Source: JAEUMW01 sp963734295
GTDB taxonomy: Bacteria; Pseudomonadota; Gammaproteobacteria; Burkholderiales; JAEUMW01
DNA length: 64,000 bases
NCBI GenBank assembly: GCA_963734295.1
Contig: CAVTGS010000035.1
Location: 124,001-188,000, forward strand
Reading direction: 5' to 3'
The stretch's first letter is position 1. Each line of letters begins with the position of its first letter. This document shows positions 20,830 to 30,341 of the stretch, piece after piece. A program made the position numbers and the translations under genes. Below the pieces are notes generated by a model, which made no database searches, was not told where the DNA came from, and saw only the letters and a program-made list of their open reading frames with translations.

Positions 20830-22110
20830 ATGAACAAGGCACTTTCCGGCTTTCGCATCCTCGACATGACCCACGTTCAGGCCGGCCCGACCGCCTCCCA
20901 GCTCATGGCCTGGCTCGGGGCGGACGTCATCAAGTTCGAGCCGCCCACCGGCGACGTCACCCGGGGTCAGTTGCGCGACGTGCCAGGTGCGGACAGCCTC
21001 TATTTCACGATGCTGAACTGCAATAAGCGCTCGATCACCGTCAACATGAAGAACCCCGCAGGCAAGGAGGTGTTCATCTCGCTTCTCAAGCACTGCGATG
21101 TCGTCATGGAGAACTTCGGGCCCGGTGTGATCGAACGGCTCGGCTTTCCGTGGGAGAAGGTGCACACGATCAACCCGCGCATCGTCATGGCCTCGATCAA
21201 GGGCTTCGGCTCGAGCGGGCCCTATGCGGAGTTCAAGGCTTACGAGAATGTCGCCCAGGCGATGGGCGGGTCCATGAGCACGACCGGCTTCAACGATGGG
21301 CCACCCTTGGTCACGGGCGCGCAGATCGGTGATTCCGGCACCGGCCTGCATCTCGTCATCGGCATCCTCGCGGCCCTTCATCATCGCAACGCGAGCGGCC
21401 AGGGACAGTACGTCGAGGTCGCCATGATGGATTCCGTGATGAATCTCTGCCGCGTCAAGTTCCGCGACCATCAGCGTCTCACGCGCGGACCGCTTTCCGA
21501 GTACTCGGTCGTCACCGAGGGCCTCGACACGACGCCGCGCGCCGGCAACGACTCGGGCGGGGGCCAGCTCGGCAATGCCATTCACTGCAAGCCGGGCGGT
21601 CCGAACGATTACATCTACGTCGTCGTCCAGGAGGCCGTATGGAGCGGGTTGGCGAACCGCATCGGCGGAGAAGCGCTCGCAAGCGACGCGCGCTTTGCCA
21701 CGATCGGCGAGCGCCGGAAGAACCAGAAGGAGATGTGGCGCATGATCGAGGCGTTCGCTTCGAAGTACACCAAGCGCGAGTTCATGCAGCTCCTGAACGA
21801 TCTCGGCGTGCCCTGCGGCCCGATCATGAGCACCCATGACCTCGCCAACGACGAGCACGTCAAGCTGCGAGACATGTACGTGGAGCTCGATCATCCCCAG
21901 CGCGGGCCGTGGCATAACGTCGGCATGCCCATCAAGCTCTCGGGCTCGCCCGCCGACATCGCGCGCTCGCCGCTGCTGGGCGAGCATACGGACGAGATCC
22001 TGCGCGAGGTCCTGGGCTATGCGGATGCCGAGATCGCCGCCATGCGGGAGGCCGGCGCGTTCTCCAGGGAGCCGCCGAAGATGCAGGAGTATCACCCGCT
22101 GCGCGCCTGA
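20830..22110 (+). CDS. frc: Formyl-CoA:oxalate CoA-transferase (class III CoA-transferase)
   Basis: A 426-residue class III CoA-transferase very like Frc: LDMTHVQAGPTASQLMAWLG, DSLYFTMLNCNKRSI, the catalytic Asp in TGAQIGDSGTG (D168) and a GGGQ loop (NDSGGGQLG), which in Frc closes over the active site. Frc moves CoA from formyl-CoA to oxalate, giving oxalyl-CoA and formate. The partner oxalyl-CoA decarboxylase is not in the window. The formate released could be used by the Fdh and Fhs encoded upstream. Other class III enzymes use different acids, so oxalate is likely but not proven. The ATG at 20830 lies 34 bp after the BON-domain gene. Confidence 0.82.
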   Translation: MNKALSGFRILDMTHVQAGPTASQLMAWLGADVIKFEPPTGDVTRGQLRDVPGADSLYFTMLNCNKRSITVNMKNPAGKEVFISLLKHCDVVMENFGPGVIERLGFPWEKVHTINPRIVMASIKGFGSSGPYAEFKAYENVAQAMGGSMSTTGFNDGPPLVTGAQIGDSGTGLHLVIGILAALHHRNASGQGQYVEVAMMDSVMNLCRVKFRDHQRLTRGPLSEYSVVTEGLDTTPRAGNDSGGGQLGNAIHCKPGGPNDYIYVVVQEAVWSGLANRIGGEALASDARFATIGERRKNQKEMWRMIEAFASKYTKREFMQLLNDLGVPCGPIMSTHDLANDEHVKLRDMYVELDHPQRGPWHNVGMPIKLSGSPADIARSPLLGEHTDEILREVLGYADAEIAAMREAGAFSREPPKMQEYHPLRA

Positions 22111-22347
22111 GGGGTTTCCCCGCGCCGGGCTTGTCGCTTCGCCCTTTGCGGCCGATTCGTTCCGCCGTCCGCGGCCTCGCCAGCACGCGCACCCCGGCAC
22201 ACGCCATGCTTTCGGCTCTGGCGCTTTTTTCCTCGACGAAATGCCTCCTTCACCCTCTTTGCGCTTTCGGGCCGCGGCCCGCTCCGTACGCGCGCCGGCA
22301 ACCGCTGCCCTGTGCGGCCGCCGGCTCGGGCGTCATCGGGAGCCGCG

Positions 22348-23172
22348 TTGAGTCTTCGCAACGCCCTGCAGATCGCCAGCGCGACCGATGTCGGGCGGCT
22401 GCGCGACCATAACGAGGACAGCATCGGCATCGACGCCGATCTCGGGTTGGCCGTGCTCGCCGATGGAATGGGCGGCTACAGCGCGGGGGAGATCGCGAGC
22501 GGGATCGCGGTGGCGATGCTGATGAGCGATCTTCGGGCCGCGCTCGCGCGGAACGATCCGCAACTCACCACTCGAAACGGCCACGACCCGGCAGGGGTCG
22601 CGCTTTTGCGGGAAGGGATCGGCCGCGCCAACGCGACGATACTGGGGGCGGCGGAGAGCCAATCGCAATATGCGGGCATGGGGACGACGCTGGTCACCGC
22701 ACTGTTCCACGACGACCGGGTGGCGGTCGGCCACGTCGGTGACTCGCGCCTTTATCGGCTTCGCGGCGATGTGTTCGAGCAGATCACGCGCGACCACAGC
22801 CTGCTGCAGGAACAGCTCGACCGGGGTCTCCTCACGCGGGAGCAGGCGCGACGATCACAGAACAAGAATCTGGTCACCCGCGCGCTCGGGATCGATCCCC
22901 GCGTCGCAGCGGAGATTCACGTGCACGGTGTCATGCCCGGCGACATCTATCTGATGTGCTCGGATGGTCTCTCCGACATGGTTGCCGACGAGGACATGCA
23001 CCTTGCCCTGTCGAGCTTGCGGGAGAGGCTGCAGCTCGCTGCCGACCACCTGGTGCGGATCGCCAACGACCATGGCGGACGGGACAACATTTCTGTGGTT
23101 CTGGTACGGGTATTGCAACCGTTCCCGGCATCTGTCGGTTTTTTCGCCAAAATCAAGTCTTGGATAAAGTAG
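22348..23172 (+). CDS. PP2C-type Ser/Thr protein phosphatase
   Basis: A 274-residue PPM/PP2C phosphatase (Stp1/PstP type). The metal-binding motifs are all present: RDHNEDSIGI, VLADGMGGYSAGE, VGHVGDSRLYRLR, CSDGLSDMV and GGRDNISVVLVRV. It should dephosphorylate Ser/Thr phosphoproteins in the cytoplasm. There is no ATG; TTG 22348 gives the family N-terminus (SLRNALQIASATDVG), and GTG 22312 would add twelve residues. It is followed after 18 bp by an FHA-domain gene, the usual phosphothreonine-reader partner. Confidence 0.9.
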   Translation: MSLRNALQIASATDVGRLRDHNEDSIGIDADLGLAVLADGMGGYSAGEIASGIAVAMLMSDLRAALARNDPQLTTRNGHDPAGVALLREGIGRANATILGAAESQSQYAGMGTTLVTALFHDDRVAVGHVGDSRLYRLRGDVFEQITRDHSLLQEQLDRGLLTREQARRSQNKNLVTRALGIDPRVAAEIHVHGVMPGDIYLMCSDGLSDMVADEDMHLALSSLRERLQLAADHLVRIANDHGGRDNISVVLVRVLQPFPASVGFFAKIKSWIK

Positions 23173-23190
23173 AGCTACGGGGATAAAGCA

Positions 23191-24133
23191 ATGGCGAAGT
23201 TGATTCTCAGCCTCGATGGCATCGTGCTCAAGGAGCAGGAACTGACGAAAGAGCGCACGACCATCGGCCGCAAGCCGCACAACGATATTCAGATCGACAA
23301 CCTTGCGGTGAGTGGAGAGCACGCCGTCATTGTCACCATCCTGAACGACTCGTTTCTCGAGGACATGGGCAGTACCAACGGTACCGTCGTGAACGGTACG
23401 AGCGTCAAGAAGCACTTTCTCCAAAACAGCGACGTGATCGAGATCGGCAAGTACAAGCTCAAGTACATCAACGAGGTAGCGTCGACCACCACGGCGGCAG
23501 ATTTCGAGAAGACGATGGTTCTGCGCTCGCCGATGGCCAGAGTCCGGAGCGGCCCCAAGACCCTGAGCGACACGAATCTAGGCGGGCACCCGGCACGCAC
23601 TCACGGCGTCGGCACCGTGACTTCGCTGAACCGTGTCTCGGCCGTCACGGCGAGTCCCGTGCAGCCCCCCCTGCACGCGACCGGGACTGCCGGTATCGCC
23701 TACGGCATGCCCGCCGCGGCCAAAGCTGCCGCGGCTCAGGGTGCCGTCGGGGTGGAGCAGACGTTGTCCGCTGCCGCTTCCGCGGCGGCGCTCTCCCAAT
23801 CGATCCCCGTGGCGGCGCAGCTCTCGCCTGCCGTCCATTGCCGTATCGCAACCCACCCCGGTCACCATGCCCCTCGCCGCGATCCAGATCCTGACCGGAC
23901 CCAGTGCCGGCCGCGAGCTGGAGCTCGCCAAGTCGTTGACGACCGTCGGTAAACCCGGGGTCCAGGTGGCCGTGATAACCCGTCGTCCGCAAGGCTACTA
24001 CATCACCCATGTCGAGGGCGTCAGCTTTCCGATCCTGAATGGCAAGTCGCTGGATGCCCAAGCCCACTCGCTCAATGACCACGACATCGTCGAGCTGGCG
24101 GGCGTGAAAATGGAGTTCTTCCACAAAGCCTGA
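23191..24133 (+). CDS. FHA-domain protein, +1 frameshift
   Basis: Corrected for one extra base near 23825-23838 this is about 313 residues. The N-terminal 95 residues are a clear FHA phosphothreonine-binding domain (TTIGRKPHNDIQID, VSGEHAVI, DMGSTNGTVVNG). An Ala/Pro-rich linker follows, then a second FHA-like C-terminal domain (IQILTGPSAGRELELAKSLTTV to HDIVELAGVKMEF) lacking the full phosphopeptide motif. It lies directly after the PP2C gene, so it probably reads the phosphorylation state set by that phosphatase and a kinase. The cognate kinase may be the one at 36.9 kb; that link is inference. Confidence 0.8.
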
Positions 24134-24424
24134 GGCGTTGCCGCCGACGTCGGCGCCCGCACCGACGTGCTCTCCGAACCAGACCGCCGCGTCATCGGAC
24201 CATCACTGGCTGCTTACAGCCTCGGAGCGACAGGGCGGTACGAGGTTGTTATCATGGGGTGAGCGTAGCAGGCTCACTCTCGTGCAAGTCGCATTGCAGC
24301 GGGCGCATGTTCTTGTCGACGCGGTGGCTGCGGCAGAGATGATCATCCGGCACCAACCCATTCAGATCCCGCACTTCTTCCCGGTAGCGCCAGGCTGCGG
24401 CGGACCGGTCGGAGCGGCGCAGCC

Positions 24425-25189
24425 GTGAAGCTCCAGGTTCTCGGATGCAGCGGCGGCATCGGCGGGAATCTCCGCACGACATCGTTCCTGATCGACGAGG
24501 ACATTCTGATCGACGCCGGGACCGGCGTGGGGAGCTTGAGCCTCTCCGAGATGAGCAAGGTCGACCATGTGTTCGTGACGCACTCTCATCTCGATCACGT
24601 GGCGTGCATTCCCTTCCTCGTCGATTCGGTGGGATATCTGCGCGACCGTCCGCTCACCGTCCACGCAACCGCCGAGACCCTCCAGATCCTGCGCGAGCAC
24701 ATCTTCAACTGGCATGTCTGGCCAGACTTCACCACGATTCCGAGCACGCGCCGCCCCTATCTGCGCTATGAACGGTTCGAGGTCGAAAAGCCTCGAATGC
24801 TGGGCGGACGCTCGATTACCGCGATCCGGGCGAATCATGTCGTGCCGGCAGTCGGCTTTCACCTGGACAGCGGGAGAAACAGCCTCATTTTCTCCGGCGA
24901 TACAACTCGCAATCCGTCACTGTGGATCTACCTCAATCGCGTGGAGAACCTGCGCTATCTCATCATCGAGACCGCTTTTCCTGACAAGGAGCGGGAGCTC
25001 GCGATCGCGTCCAAGCATCTTTGTCCTTCGATGCTCGCGGAGGAGTTGGCCGAGCTGCAGCGTCCCGTCGAGATCCTCATCACGCATCTCAAGCCCGGTG
25101 AGTCGGAGCTCACGATGCAGGAGATTCATGCGCGGGTGGGGCGCTTTCGACCCCGCATGCTGCTCCACGGGGAGAGCTTCGACTTCTAG
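24425..25189 (+). CDS. Metallo-beta-lactamase-fold cyclic-nucleotide phosphodiesterase (class II type)
   Basis: A 254-residue MBL-fold hydrolase starting at GTG 24425. THSHLDHVACIPFLVDS carries the HxHxDH metal motif in the form used by class II cAMP phosphodiesterases, and further ligands are in RANHVVPA, IFSGDTTRNPSLW and ILITHLKPGE. The likely role is hydrolysis of a 3',5'-cyclic nucleotide. It lies between the FHA gene and a GAF-domain ATPase. A general MBL hydrolase cannot be excluded. The 291 bp upstream (24134-24424) shows no convincing gene or RNA. Confidence 0.7.
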   Translation: MKLQVLGCSGGIGGNLRTTSFLIDEDILIDAGTGVGSLSLSEMSKVDHVFVTHSHLDHVACIPFLVDSVGYLRDRPLTVHATAETLQILREHIFNWHVWPDFTTIPSTRRPYLRYERFEVEKPRMLGGRSITAIRANHVVPAVGFHLDSGRNSLIFSGDTTRNPSLWIYLNRVENLRYLIIETAFPDKERELAIASKHLCPSMLAEELAELQRPVEILITHLKPGESELTMQEIHARVGRFRPRMLLHGESFDF

Positions 25190-25520
25190 AGGGTGTTCAC
25201 GTTGGACTCGCGACGATGATCAGGTGCGTTGCGAGGCCGTTTACGCGCCTCCCTGTCTCACATCCGGTTCGGTACGATCCTTGCAGACACCCGGTTTGCG
25301 TACCGAGGTAGTTCCGCCCGCCTCCAAACGCAAGGCTGGCCGGGCGATTCCCCGAACTTCTATTCTCCCGAGACATGAGACCTGACGTGCGATCGACGAA
25401 AGTGTTGTCAGCGGCGACAATGCCGTGCTGTCTCGACCGCGTGGCGCCGCGCGAGCTCGGGCAGGGCACGGCGTACCTGCTTCCGCCGTGCCCGCGGGTT
25501 CGGTCGGGGACACTGGCGAC
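25190..25520. other. Non-coding stretch before the GAF-GspE gene
   Basis: These 331 bp between the MBL-fold gene and the ATPase hold no open frame with a plausible start or coding bias on either strand, and no clear hairpin or sigma-54 element. The length suggests a separate promoter for the ATPase gene, but no convincing -35/-10 pair was found. Confidence 0.4.
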
Positions 25521-27896
25521 ATGAGCACGATGCTCGAGCCGAATCGTCCGCCCTCTGGGCAGGACAACCTCGCCGCCAAGCTCGATTTCTCGAAGCGGCT
25601 GCAGGCGGTCACCAACAGGATTCATGCCGCGGCCAACATCGAGGAGATCATGCTCGAGGTGAGTCAGGACCTCTGCGCCCTGCTCGACGCCGACCGGCTC
25701 ACCATCTACATCACCAGTGAAGATCGGCAGACCATCGTATCGAAGGTCAAGACCGGCCTCGCCTCGTTCAAGGACCTGAAGCTACCGATCAACGAGCAGA
25801 GCGTCGCCGGCTATGTTGCCGTGCACCGGCGCCCCGTCAATCTGAAGGACGTCTACGACGATCACGAGCTAAACGGCTACAAGCCTCCGATTCATTTTCT
25901 CAAGGAAGTCGACAAGCGCACCGGCTATCGCACGCGGCAGATGCTCGTCGCGCCGATCGTGGACAGCGCCACGAACGAGCTCTTGGGTGTCATGCAGCTC
26001 ATCAACACGAGATCCGGAGGACCGTTTCCGCACTTCGCGGAAGAGGGTGTGGCGAGCGTTGCGGAGACCCTCGCCATTGCGCTCAGGCAGCGCCACAAGA
26101 CGCAGCAGCTCTTCCGCGGGAAGTTCGACCACCTGGTCGCGGTCGCGGCGGTCTCGCGCGACGAGCTCGAACTCGCCACGCGCTCCGCCCGACGCAAGAG
26201 CCTCGACGTCGAGGACGTGCTGATAGACGAGTTCCAGGTCAAGGTGGAAGCGGTGGGCCATGCCCTCGCGGAGTTCTTCGGCGTGCCTTATCAGCCCTAC
26301 AAGGCGGATACGGTCAAGCCGATGGACCTCCTCCGCAACCTGAATCGCGGCTACCTGGAAGAGAATCAATGGCTCCCCATCGAGGACTCGAAGGACGGGA
26401 TCATCGTCATCTCGGGCGATCCGGAGCGCGTGCGCAGTGCGCGAGTCGTCAATAACGTCTTTCCCAAGAGCAAGATCATTTATCGCGTCTCGACGCGGCG
26501 CGAGTTCGTGAGCTATCTCGACCTCTTCTACGGGGGGGGTGTGGCCGACTCCGGCGACATCGGAGACATTCTCGATGGCCTCACGGAAGACGGCGAGCTG
26601 GAAGGGGTAGAGGCGGACGGCCTCGATCAGGCGCAGGACAACGAGGTCGTCAAGCTCGTCAACAAAATCATCATCGACGCCTTCCATCAGGGCGCATCCG
26701 ACATCCACATCGAGCCCTACCCGGGCAAGGGCAAGACCGAGGTTCGCTTCCGCAAGGACGGCACCCTCTTCCCCTATATCTCCGTTCCGTCTTCGTACCG
26801 TGCGGCCATCGCCGCCCGCATCAAGATCATGTGCGACCTCGACATCGCCGAGCGCCGCAAACCGCAGGACGGAAAGATCAAGTTCAAGCGCTTCGGACCG
26901 CTCGACATCGAGCTGCGCGTTGCGACGATTCCCTCGCAGGGCGGCATGGAAGACATCGTGATGCGTATCCTCGCGGCCGGCGAGCCCATGCCTCTCGACA
27001 AGCTTGCGCTCTCCGACCGTAATGCCGAGGGCCTGAAGGAGTGCATCTCGAAGCCATACGGTCTTTTCTTCGTCTGCGGGCCGACGGGATCGGGCAAGAC
27101 CACCACCCTGCACTCCGTTCTCGGTTACCTCAACACCCCCGAAACCAAGATCTGGACGGCGGAGGATCCGGTCGAAATCACGCAGAAGGGGCTGCGCCAG
27201 GTTCAGATGAACGTGAAGGCGGGTCTCAACTTCGCGACCGCCATGCGCGCGTTCCTGCGCGCCGATCCGGACATCATCATGGTGGGTGAAATGCGCGACA
27301 AGGAGACGACCGCGATCGGCATCGAAGCCTCGCTCACCGGTCACCTGGTGTTCGCCACCCTCCACACCAACAGCGCGCCGGAATCGATCGTTCGCCTGCT
27401 CGACATGGGCATGGATCCCTTCAACTTCGCCGATGCCCTGTTGGGCGTGCTGGCACAGCGTCTCGCGAAGCGTCTTTGCGGCAAGTGCAAGAAACCCCGC
27501 GTCGCCGGCCAGGACGAGGTCAAGATGATGCTGGAGGAGTATTGCCAGGAGCTCAGGAACACGCCGTTCTGGAAGGCCGATCCGAAGGGCGCGTACGAGC
27601 AGGTGTACAAGGAGTGGGTGAAGTCGTTCGCCGACGAACACGGACAGTTCACGGTGTACGCACCGGTTGGCTGCGAGGCCTGCAACAGCACCGGCTATCG
27701 CGGTCGCGTCGGGCTGCACGAGCTTCTCGTGGGTACCGATGCCGTAAAAAAACACATTCAGGAGCATTCGCGCGTCGCGGACATGCTGGTCACGGCGCTG
27801 GAGGAGGGCATGCGGACGCTCAAGCAGGACGGCATCGAAAAGGTGCTGCAGGGCATCACCGACATGCACCAGGTGCGGGCGGTCTGCATCAAGTGA
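25521..27896 (+). CDS. GspE/PilB-type secretion ATPase with N-terminal GAF domain
   Basis: A 791-residue ATPase of the type II secretion/type IV pilus family. Residues about 35-195 form a GAF sensor domain (VSQDLCALLDADRLTIYI, VAPIVDSATNELLGVMQLIN); about 200-390 is a less conserved middle region. The C-terminal half has the assembly-ATPase core: Walker A GPTGSGKTTTLHS near residue 520, the Asp and His boxes (AEDPVEITQKGLRQVQ, GHLVFATLHTNSAPES) and a CxxC-CxxC zinc site (CGKCKKP near 653, CEACNSTGYRG near 716). ATG 25521 is preferred. It probably powers pilus or pseudopilus assembly in response to a ligand bound by GAF; the pilin gene lies 2 kb downstream. Confidence 0.85.
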   Translation: MSTMLEPNRPPSGQDNLAAKLDFSKRLQAVTNRIHAAANIEEIMLEVSQDLCALLDADRLTIYITSEDRQTIVSKVKTGLASFKDLKLPINEQSVAGYVAVHRRPVNLKDVYDDHELNGYKPPIHFLKEVDKRTGYRTRQMLVAPIVDSATNELLGVMQLINTRSGGPFPHFAEEGVASVAETLAIALRQRHKTQQLFRGKFDHLVAVAAVSRDELELATRSARRKSLDVEDVLIDEFQVKVEAVGHALAEFFGVPYQPYKADTVKPMDLLRNLNRGYLEENQWLPIEDSKDGIIVISGDPERVRSARVVNNVFPKSKIIYRVSTRREFVSYLDLFYGGGVADSGDIGDILDGLTEDGELEGVEADGLDQAQDNEVVKLVNKIIIDAFHQGASDIHIEPYPGKGKTEVRFRKDGTLFPYISVPSSYRAAIAARIKIMCDLDIAERRKPQDGKIKFKRFGPLDIELRVATIPSQGGMEDIVMRILAAGEPMPLDKLALSDRNAEGLKECISKPYGLFFVCGPTGSGKTTTLHSVLGYLNTPETKIWTAEDPVEITQKGLRQVQMNVKAGLNFATAMRAFLRADPDIIMVGEMRDKETTAIGIEASLTGHLVFATLHTNSAPESIVRLLDMGMDPFNFADALLGVLAQRLAKRLCGKCKKPRVAGQDEVKMMLEEYCQELRNTPFWKADPKGAYEQVYKEWVKSFADEHGQFTVYAPVGCEACNSTGYRGRVGLHELLVGTDAVKKHIQEHSRVADMLVTALEEGMRTLKQDGIEKVLQGITDMHQVRAVCIK

Positions 27897-27930
27897 CCGG
27901 CGCTCGCGAAAGTCTCGGGGGAACACGCGG

Positions 27931-29568
27931 ATGAGGATGGATCTCAGCGCAGCCTTCGACTTCTTCGATCGTTCCGAGGAGCTGAACCGGGTCGGGATCG
28001 CACTCTCCCGCGAGAAGGACATCAACCGGCTGCTTGAGACGATCGTCCTGGCGGCGAAGACCATCACGCAGGCGGACGCCGGCACGCTCTATCGCATGGA
28101 GGAGGGGAAGCTCCGTTTCGAGATCATACGAACCGATTCGCTCGGCCTGTCGCTTGGCGGCACGACCGGGCGGCCAATCCACCTCGACCCGATTCCTCTG
28201 TTCGACGAAGCAGGACGGCCCAACGAGTCGATGGTCGTCGCGTATGCAGCGTTGCGCGAGACGACCGTGAACATCGGTGATGCCTATGCAGCGCAGGGCT
28301 TCGACTTTTCGGGCACGCGCCTCTTCGACCAGAAGACCGGGTACCGGTCTCGATCCTTTTTGACCGTCCCCATGAAGAATCACGAGGACGAAGTCATCGG
28401 GGTGCTGCAGCTCATCAACGCCAGGAACCCTGACTCGGGGGACATCATTCCGTTTTCCGCAGCGGACCAGCGCCTGGCCGAGTCGCTCGCGTCGCAGGCT
28501 GCCATCGTCCTGACGACGAGGCTTCTCATCAACCAGCTCGAGCATCTCTTCGAATCGTTCATCAACCTCATCAACGCGGCGATCGACGACAAGTCCCCCT
28601 ATACGGGACGCCACTGCGAGCGCGTGCCCGCGCTGACCATGATGCTGGCAGAAGCTGCCCACCACAGCACCGAAGGCCCTCTCGAGGACTTCGTCATGAC
28701 CGACAAGGATCGGTACGAGCTCAAGATCGCCGGCTTGCTGCACGACTGCGGCAAGGTTACGACCCCGGTGCACGTGGTGGACAAAGCGACCAAGCTCGAG
28801 ACCATCTTCGACCGCATCCACCTGGTCGACACCCGCTTCGAAGTGCTCAAGCGCGACGCGGAAATCGAGATGTTGCGCGGTCGGATCGAGGCAATGGAAC
28901 GAGGCGATGGCGACGAGAAGACGCGGCTCGAGGCGCGCTTCAGCGCGGTCGTCGAAGAGCTCGAAGAAGAACGGGCCTTCCTGCGTTCGTCCAACATCGG
29001 TTCGGAAGCGATGAGTCCCGAAGATCAGGAGCGCGTGCGGGCCATCGGCACCCATCGCAAATGGCGGAACGAAAGCGGTGTGTGGTCGGACTTCCTGAGC
29101 GCGGACGAGATCACGAACCTCGCCATTCGCTCGGGCACCCTGACTGCGGACGAACGCCAAGTCATCAATCATCACATCGAGGTGACGATACAGATGCTCG
29201 AGTCGCTGCCCTGGCCCAGGCATCTGAAGAATGTCCCCGAGTACGCAGGTGGCCACCACGAGCGCATGGACGGCAAGGGCTACCCGCGGGGGCTCACGCG
29301 GGAGCAGATGTCGGTGCCCGCAAGGATCATGGGCATCGCGGACATCTTCGAGGCGTTGACCGCCGGAGATCGCCCCTACAAGAAGGGCAAGACGCTCACC
29401 GAGGCGCTCACCATCCTCGGCAAGTTCAGGTTGAACGGACATATCGACCCGGACCTCTTCGACGTTTTCGTGCGCGAGAAGGTCTGGCTCAGGTTTGCTC
29501 AGGAATTCCTCGATGCCGAACAGATCGACGACGTCGATCTTTCGCGCATACCGGGGTATCGCGCCTGA
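27931..29568 (+). CDS. GAF-HD-GYP protein, putative c-di-GMP phosphodiesterase
   Basis: A 545-residue protein 34 bp after the GAF-ATPase. Residues about 15-200 form a GAF domain (LETIVLAAKTITQADAGTLY, FLTVPMKNHEDEVIGVLQLI), resembling the GAF of the neighbouring ATPase. The rest is an HD-GYP domain with LLHDCGKVTTP (HD near 270) and GHHERMDGKGYPRGL (GYP near 450), which in this family binds iron and hydrolyses c-di-GMP. A charged helical insert (EIEMLRGRIEAMERGDGDE) separates the two halves of the HD-GYP core. It probably sets c-di-GMP levels for the pilus or secretion machinery encoded around it. Confidence 0.87.
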   Translation: MRMDLSAAFDFFDRSEELNRVGIALSREKDINRLLETIVLAAKTITQADAGTLYRMEEGKLRFEIIRTDSLGLSLGGTTGRPIHLDPIPLFDEAGRPNESMVVAYAALRETTVNIGDAYAAQGFDFSGTRLFDQKTGYRSRSFLTVPMKNHEDEVIGVLQLINARNPDSGDIIPFSAADQRLAESLASQAAIVLTTRLLINQLEHLFESFINLINAAIDDKSPYTGRHCERVPALTMMLAEAAHHSTEGPLEDFVMTDKDRYELKIAGLLHDCGKVTTPVHVVDKATKLETIFDRIHLVDTRFEVLKRDAEIEMLRGRIEAMERGDGDEKTRLEARFSAVVEELEEERAFLRSSNIGSEAMSPEDQERVRAIGTHRKWRNESGVWSDFLSADEITNLAIRSGTLTADERQVINHHIEVTIQMLESLPWPRHLKNVPEYAGGHHERMDGKGYPRGLTREQMSVPARIMGIADIFEALTAGDRPYKKGKTLTEALTILGKFRLNGHIDPDLFDVFVREKVWLRFAQEFLDAEQIDDVDLSRIPGYRA

Positions 29569-29766
29569 CGGCATTCTTCGACGGCCCACGTAACCGCAAA
29601 GTCACGACCGTCGCATGCTTTTCGACACCCATTCGTCATGCATTCGGAAGTTGGCCGAGGCGCGGCAGAGAAGCGCGCCTCGCAAGGGTTCCGATCAGCG
29701 TTGTGGAGGCACGCTTTTCGGCCCAAAACCAGAGAGTTATGGCCACAGACGAACGGTCGACAGTCG

Positions 29767-29781
29767 TGGCATGGGGGTTGC
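29767..29781 (+). promoter_or_regulatory. Sigma-54 (-24/-12) promoter of the pilin gene
   Basis: TGGCATGGGGGTTGC matches the RpoN consensus TGGCAC-G-N4-TTGC with exact spacing; only the sixth base differs. It lies 67 bp upstream of the pilin start. Type IV pilin genes are commonly transcribed by sigma-54 with PilR, so transcription should start near 29793. No PilR or IHF site was identified with confidence. Confidence 0.8.
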
Positions 29782-29848
29782 GTTATGTGGGCAAACACGA
29801 AACGTGTTTTTTGTGCAGTAAGATCCTAACCAAACCATGGAGACTATG

Positions 29849-30289
29849 ATGAAACGCGTCCAACAAGGCTTTACCCTGATCGAACTGATGATCGTCGTGG
29901 CGATCGTCGGCATTCTGGCCGCCATCGCGCTGCCGGCTTACCAGGACTACATTGCCCGTTCGAAGATGTCCGAAGTGATGGCGGCACTCGGCGCTGCGAA
30001 GACTTCGGTTAGCGAGTATGCGTCGAGTCAAGGCTCTCTCCCGGCCGACACTGCGGCAGCCGGGATTGGCAAGGGCGCGAACGCGAAGTATCTGACCGAC
30101 CTGCAATTCAACGGGACGCAGCTCATCGCGACGCTGGGCGACTTCAGCAACACCGATCTGGACGGCAAGAAGATTTTCTTCGGGGCGGTCCTCGGTAGCG
30201 ACAATACCGTGACCTGGAGTTGCGGTACGGACGCTGCGACCACGGCGTACAAGTATTTCCCGTCGCTCTGCCGCACCGCTGCCTCGTAA
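29849..30289 (+). CDS. pilA: Type IV pilin (PilA-like)
   Basis: A 146-residue type IVa pilin. The leader MKRVQQG is followed by FTLIELMIVVAIVGILAAIA, the prepilin peptidase site and hydrophobic assembly helix with Glu at mature position 5. Two cysteines near the end (TWSCGTD and PSLC) fit the D-region disulfide. ATG 29849 is chosen because GGAG at 29839-29842 is correctly spaced before it; ATGs at 29837 and 29846 are in frame. A sigma-54 promoter lies upstream and a strong terminator follows, so it is mainly monocistronic. The downstream ligase may glycosylate it. Confidence 0.93.
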   Translation: MKRVQQGFTLIELMIVVAIVGILAAIALPAYQDYIARSKMSEVMAALGAAKTSVSEYASSQGSLPADTAAAGIGKGANAKYLTDLQFNGTQLIATLGDFSNTDLDGKKIFFGAVLGSDNTVTWSCGTDAATTAYKYFPSLCRTAAS

Positions 30290-30317
30290 TCGCCGCAAGA
30301 ACGAGTACCAACTCCCG

Positions 30318-30341
30318 GGCCCCTTTCGAGGGGCCTTTTTT
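30318..30341 (+). terminator. Rho-independent terminator after pilA
   Basis: GGCCCC / GGGGCC arms around TTTCGA, followed directly by six T. It lies 28 bp after the pilin stop and should end the pilin transcript or reduce read-through into the ligase gene. Confidence 0.9.
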
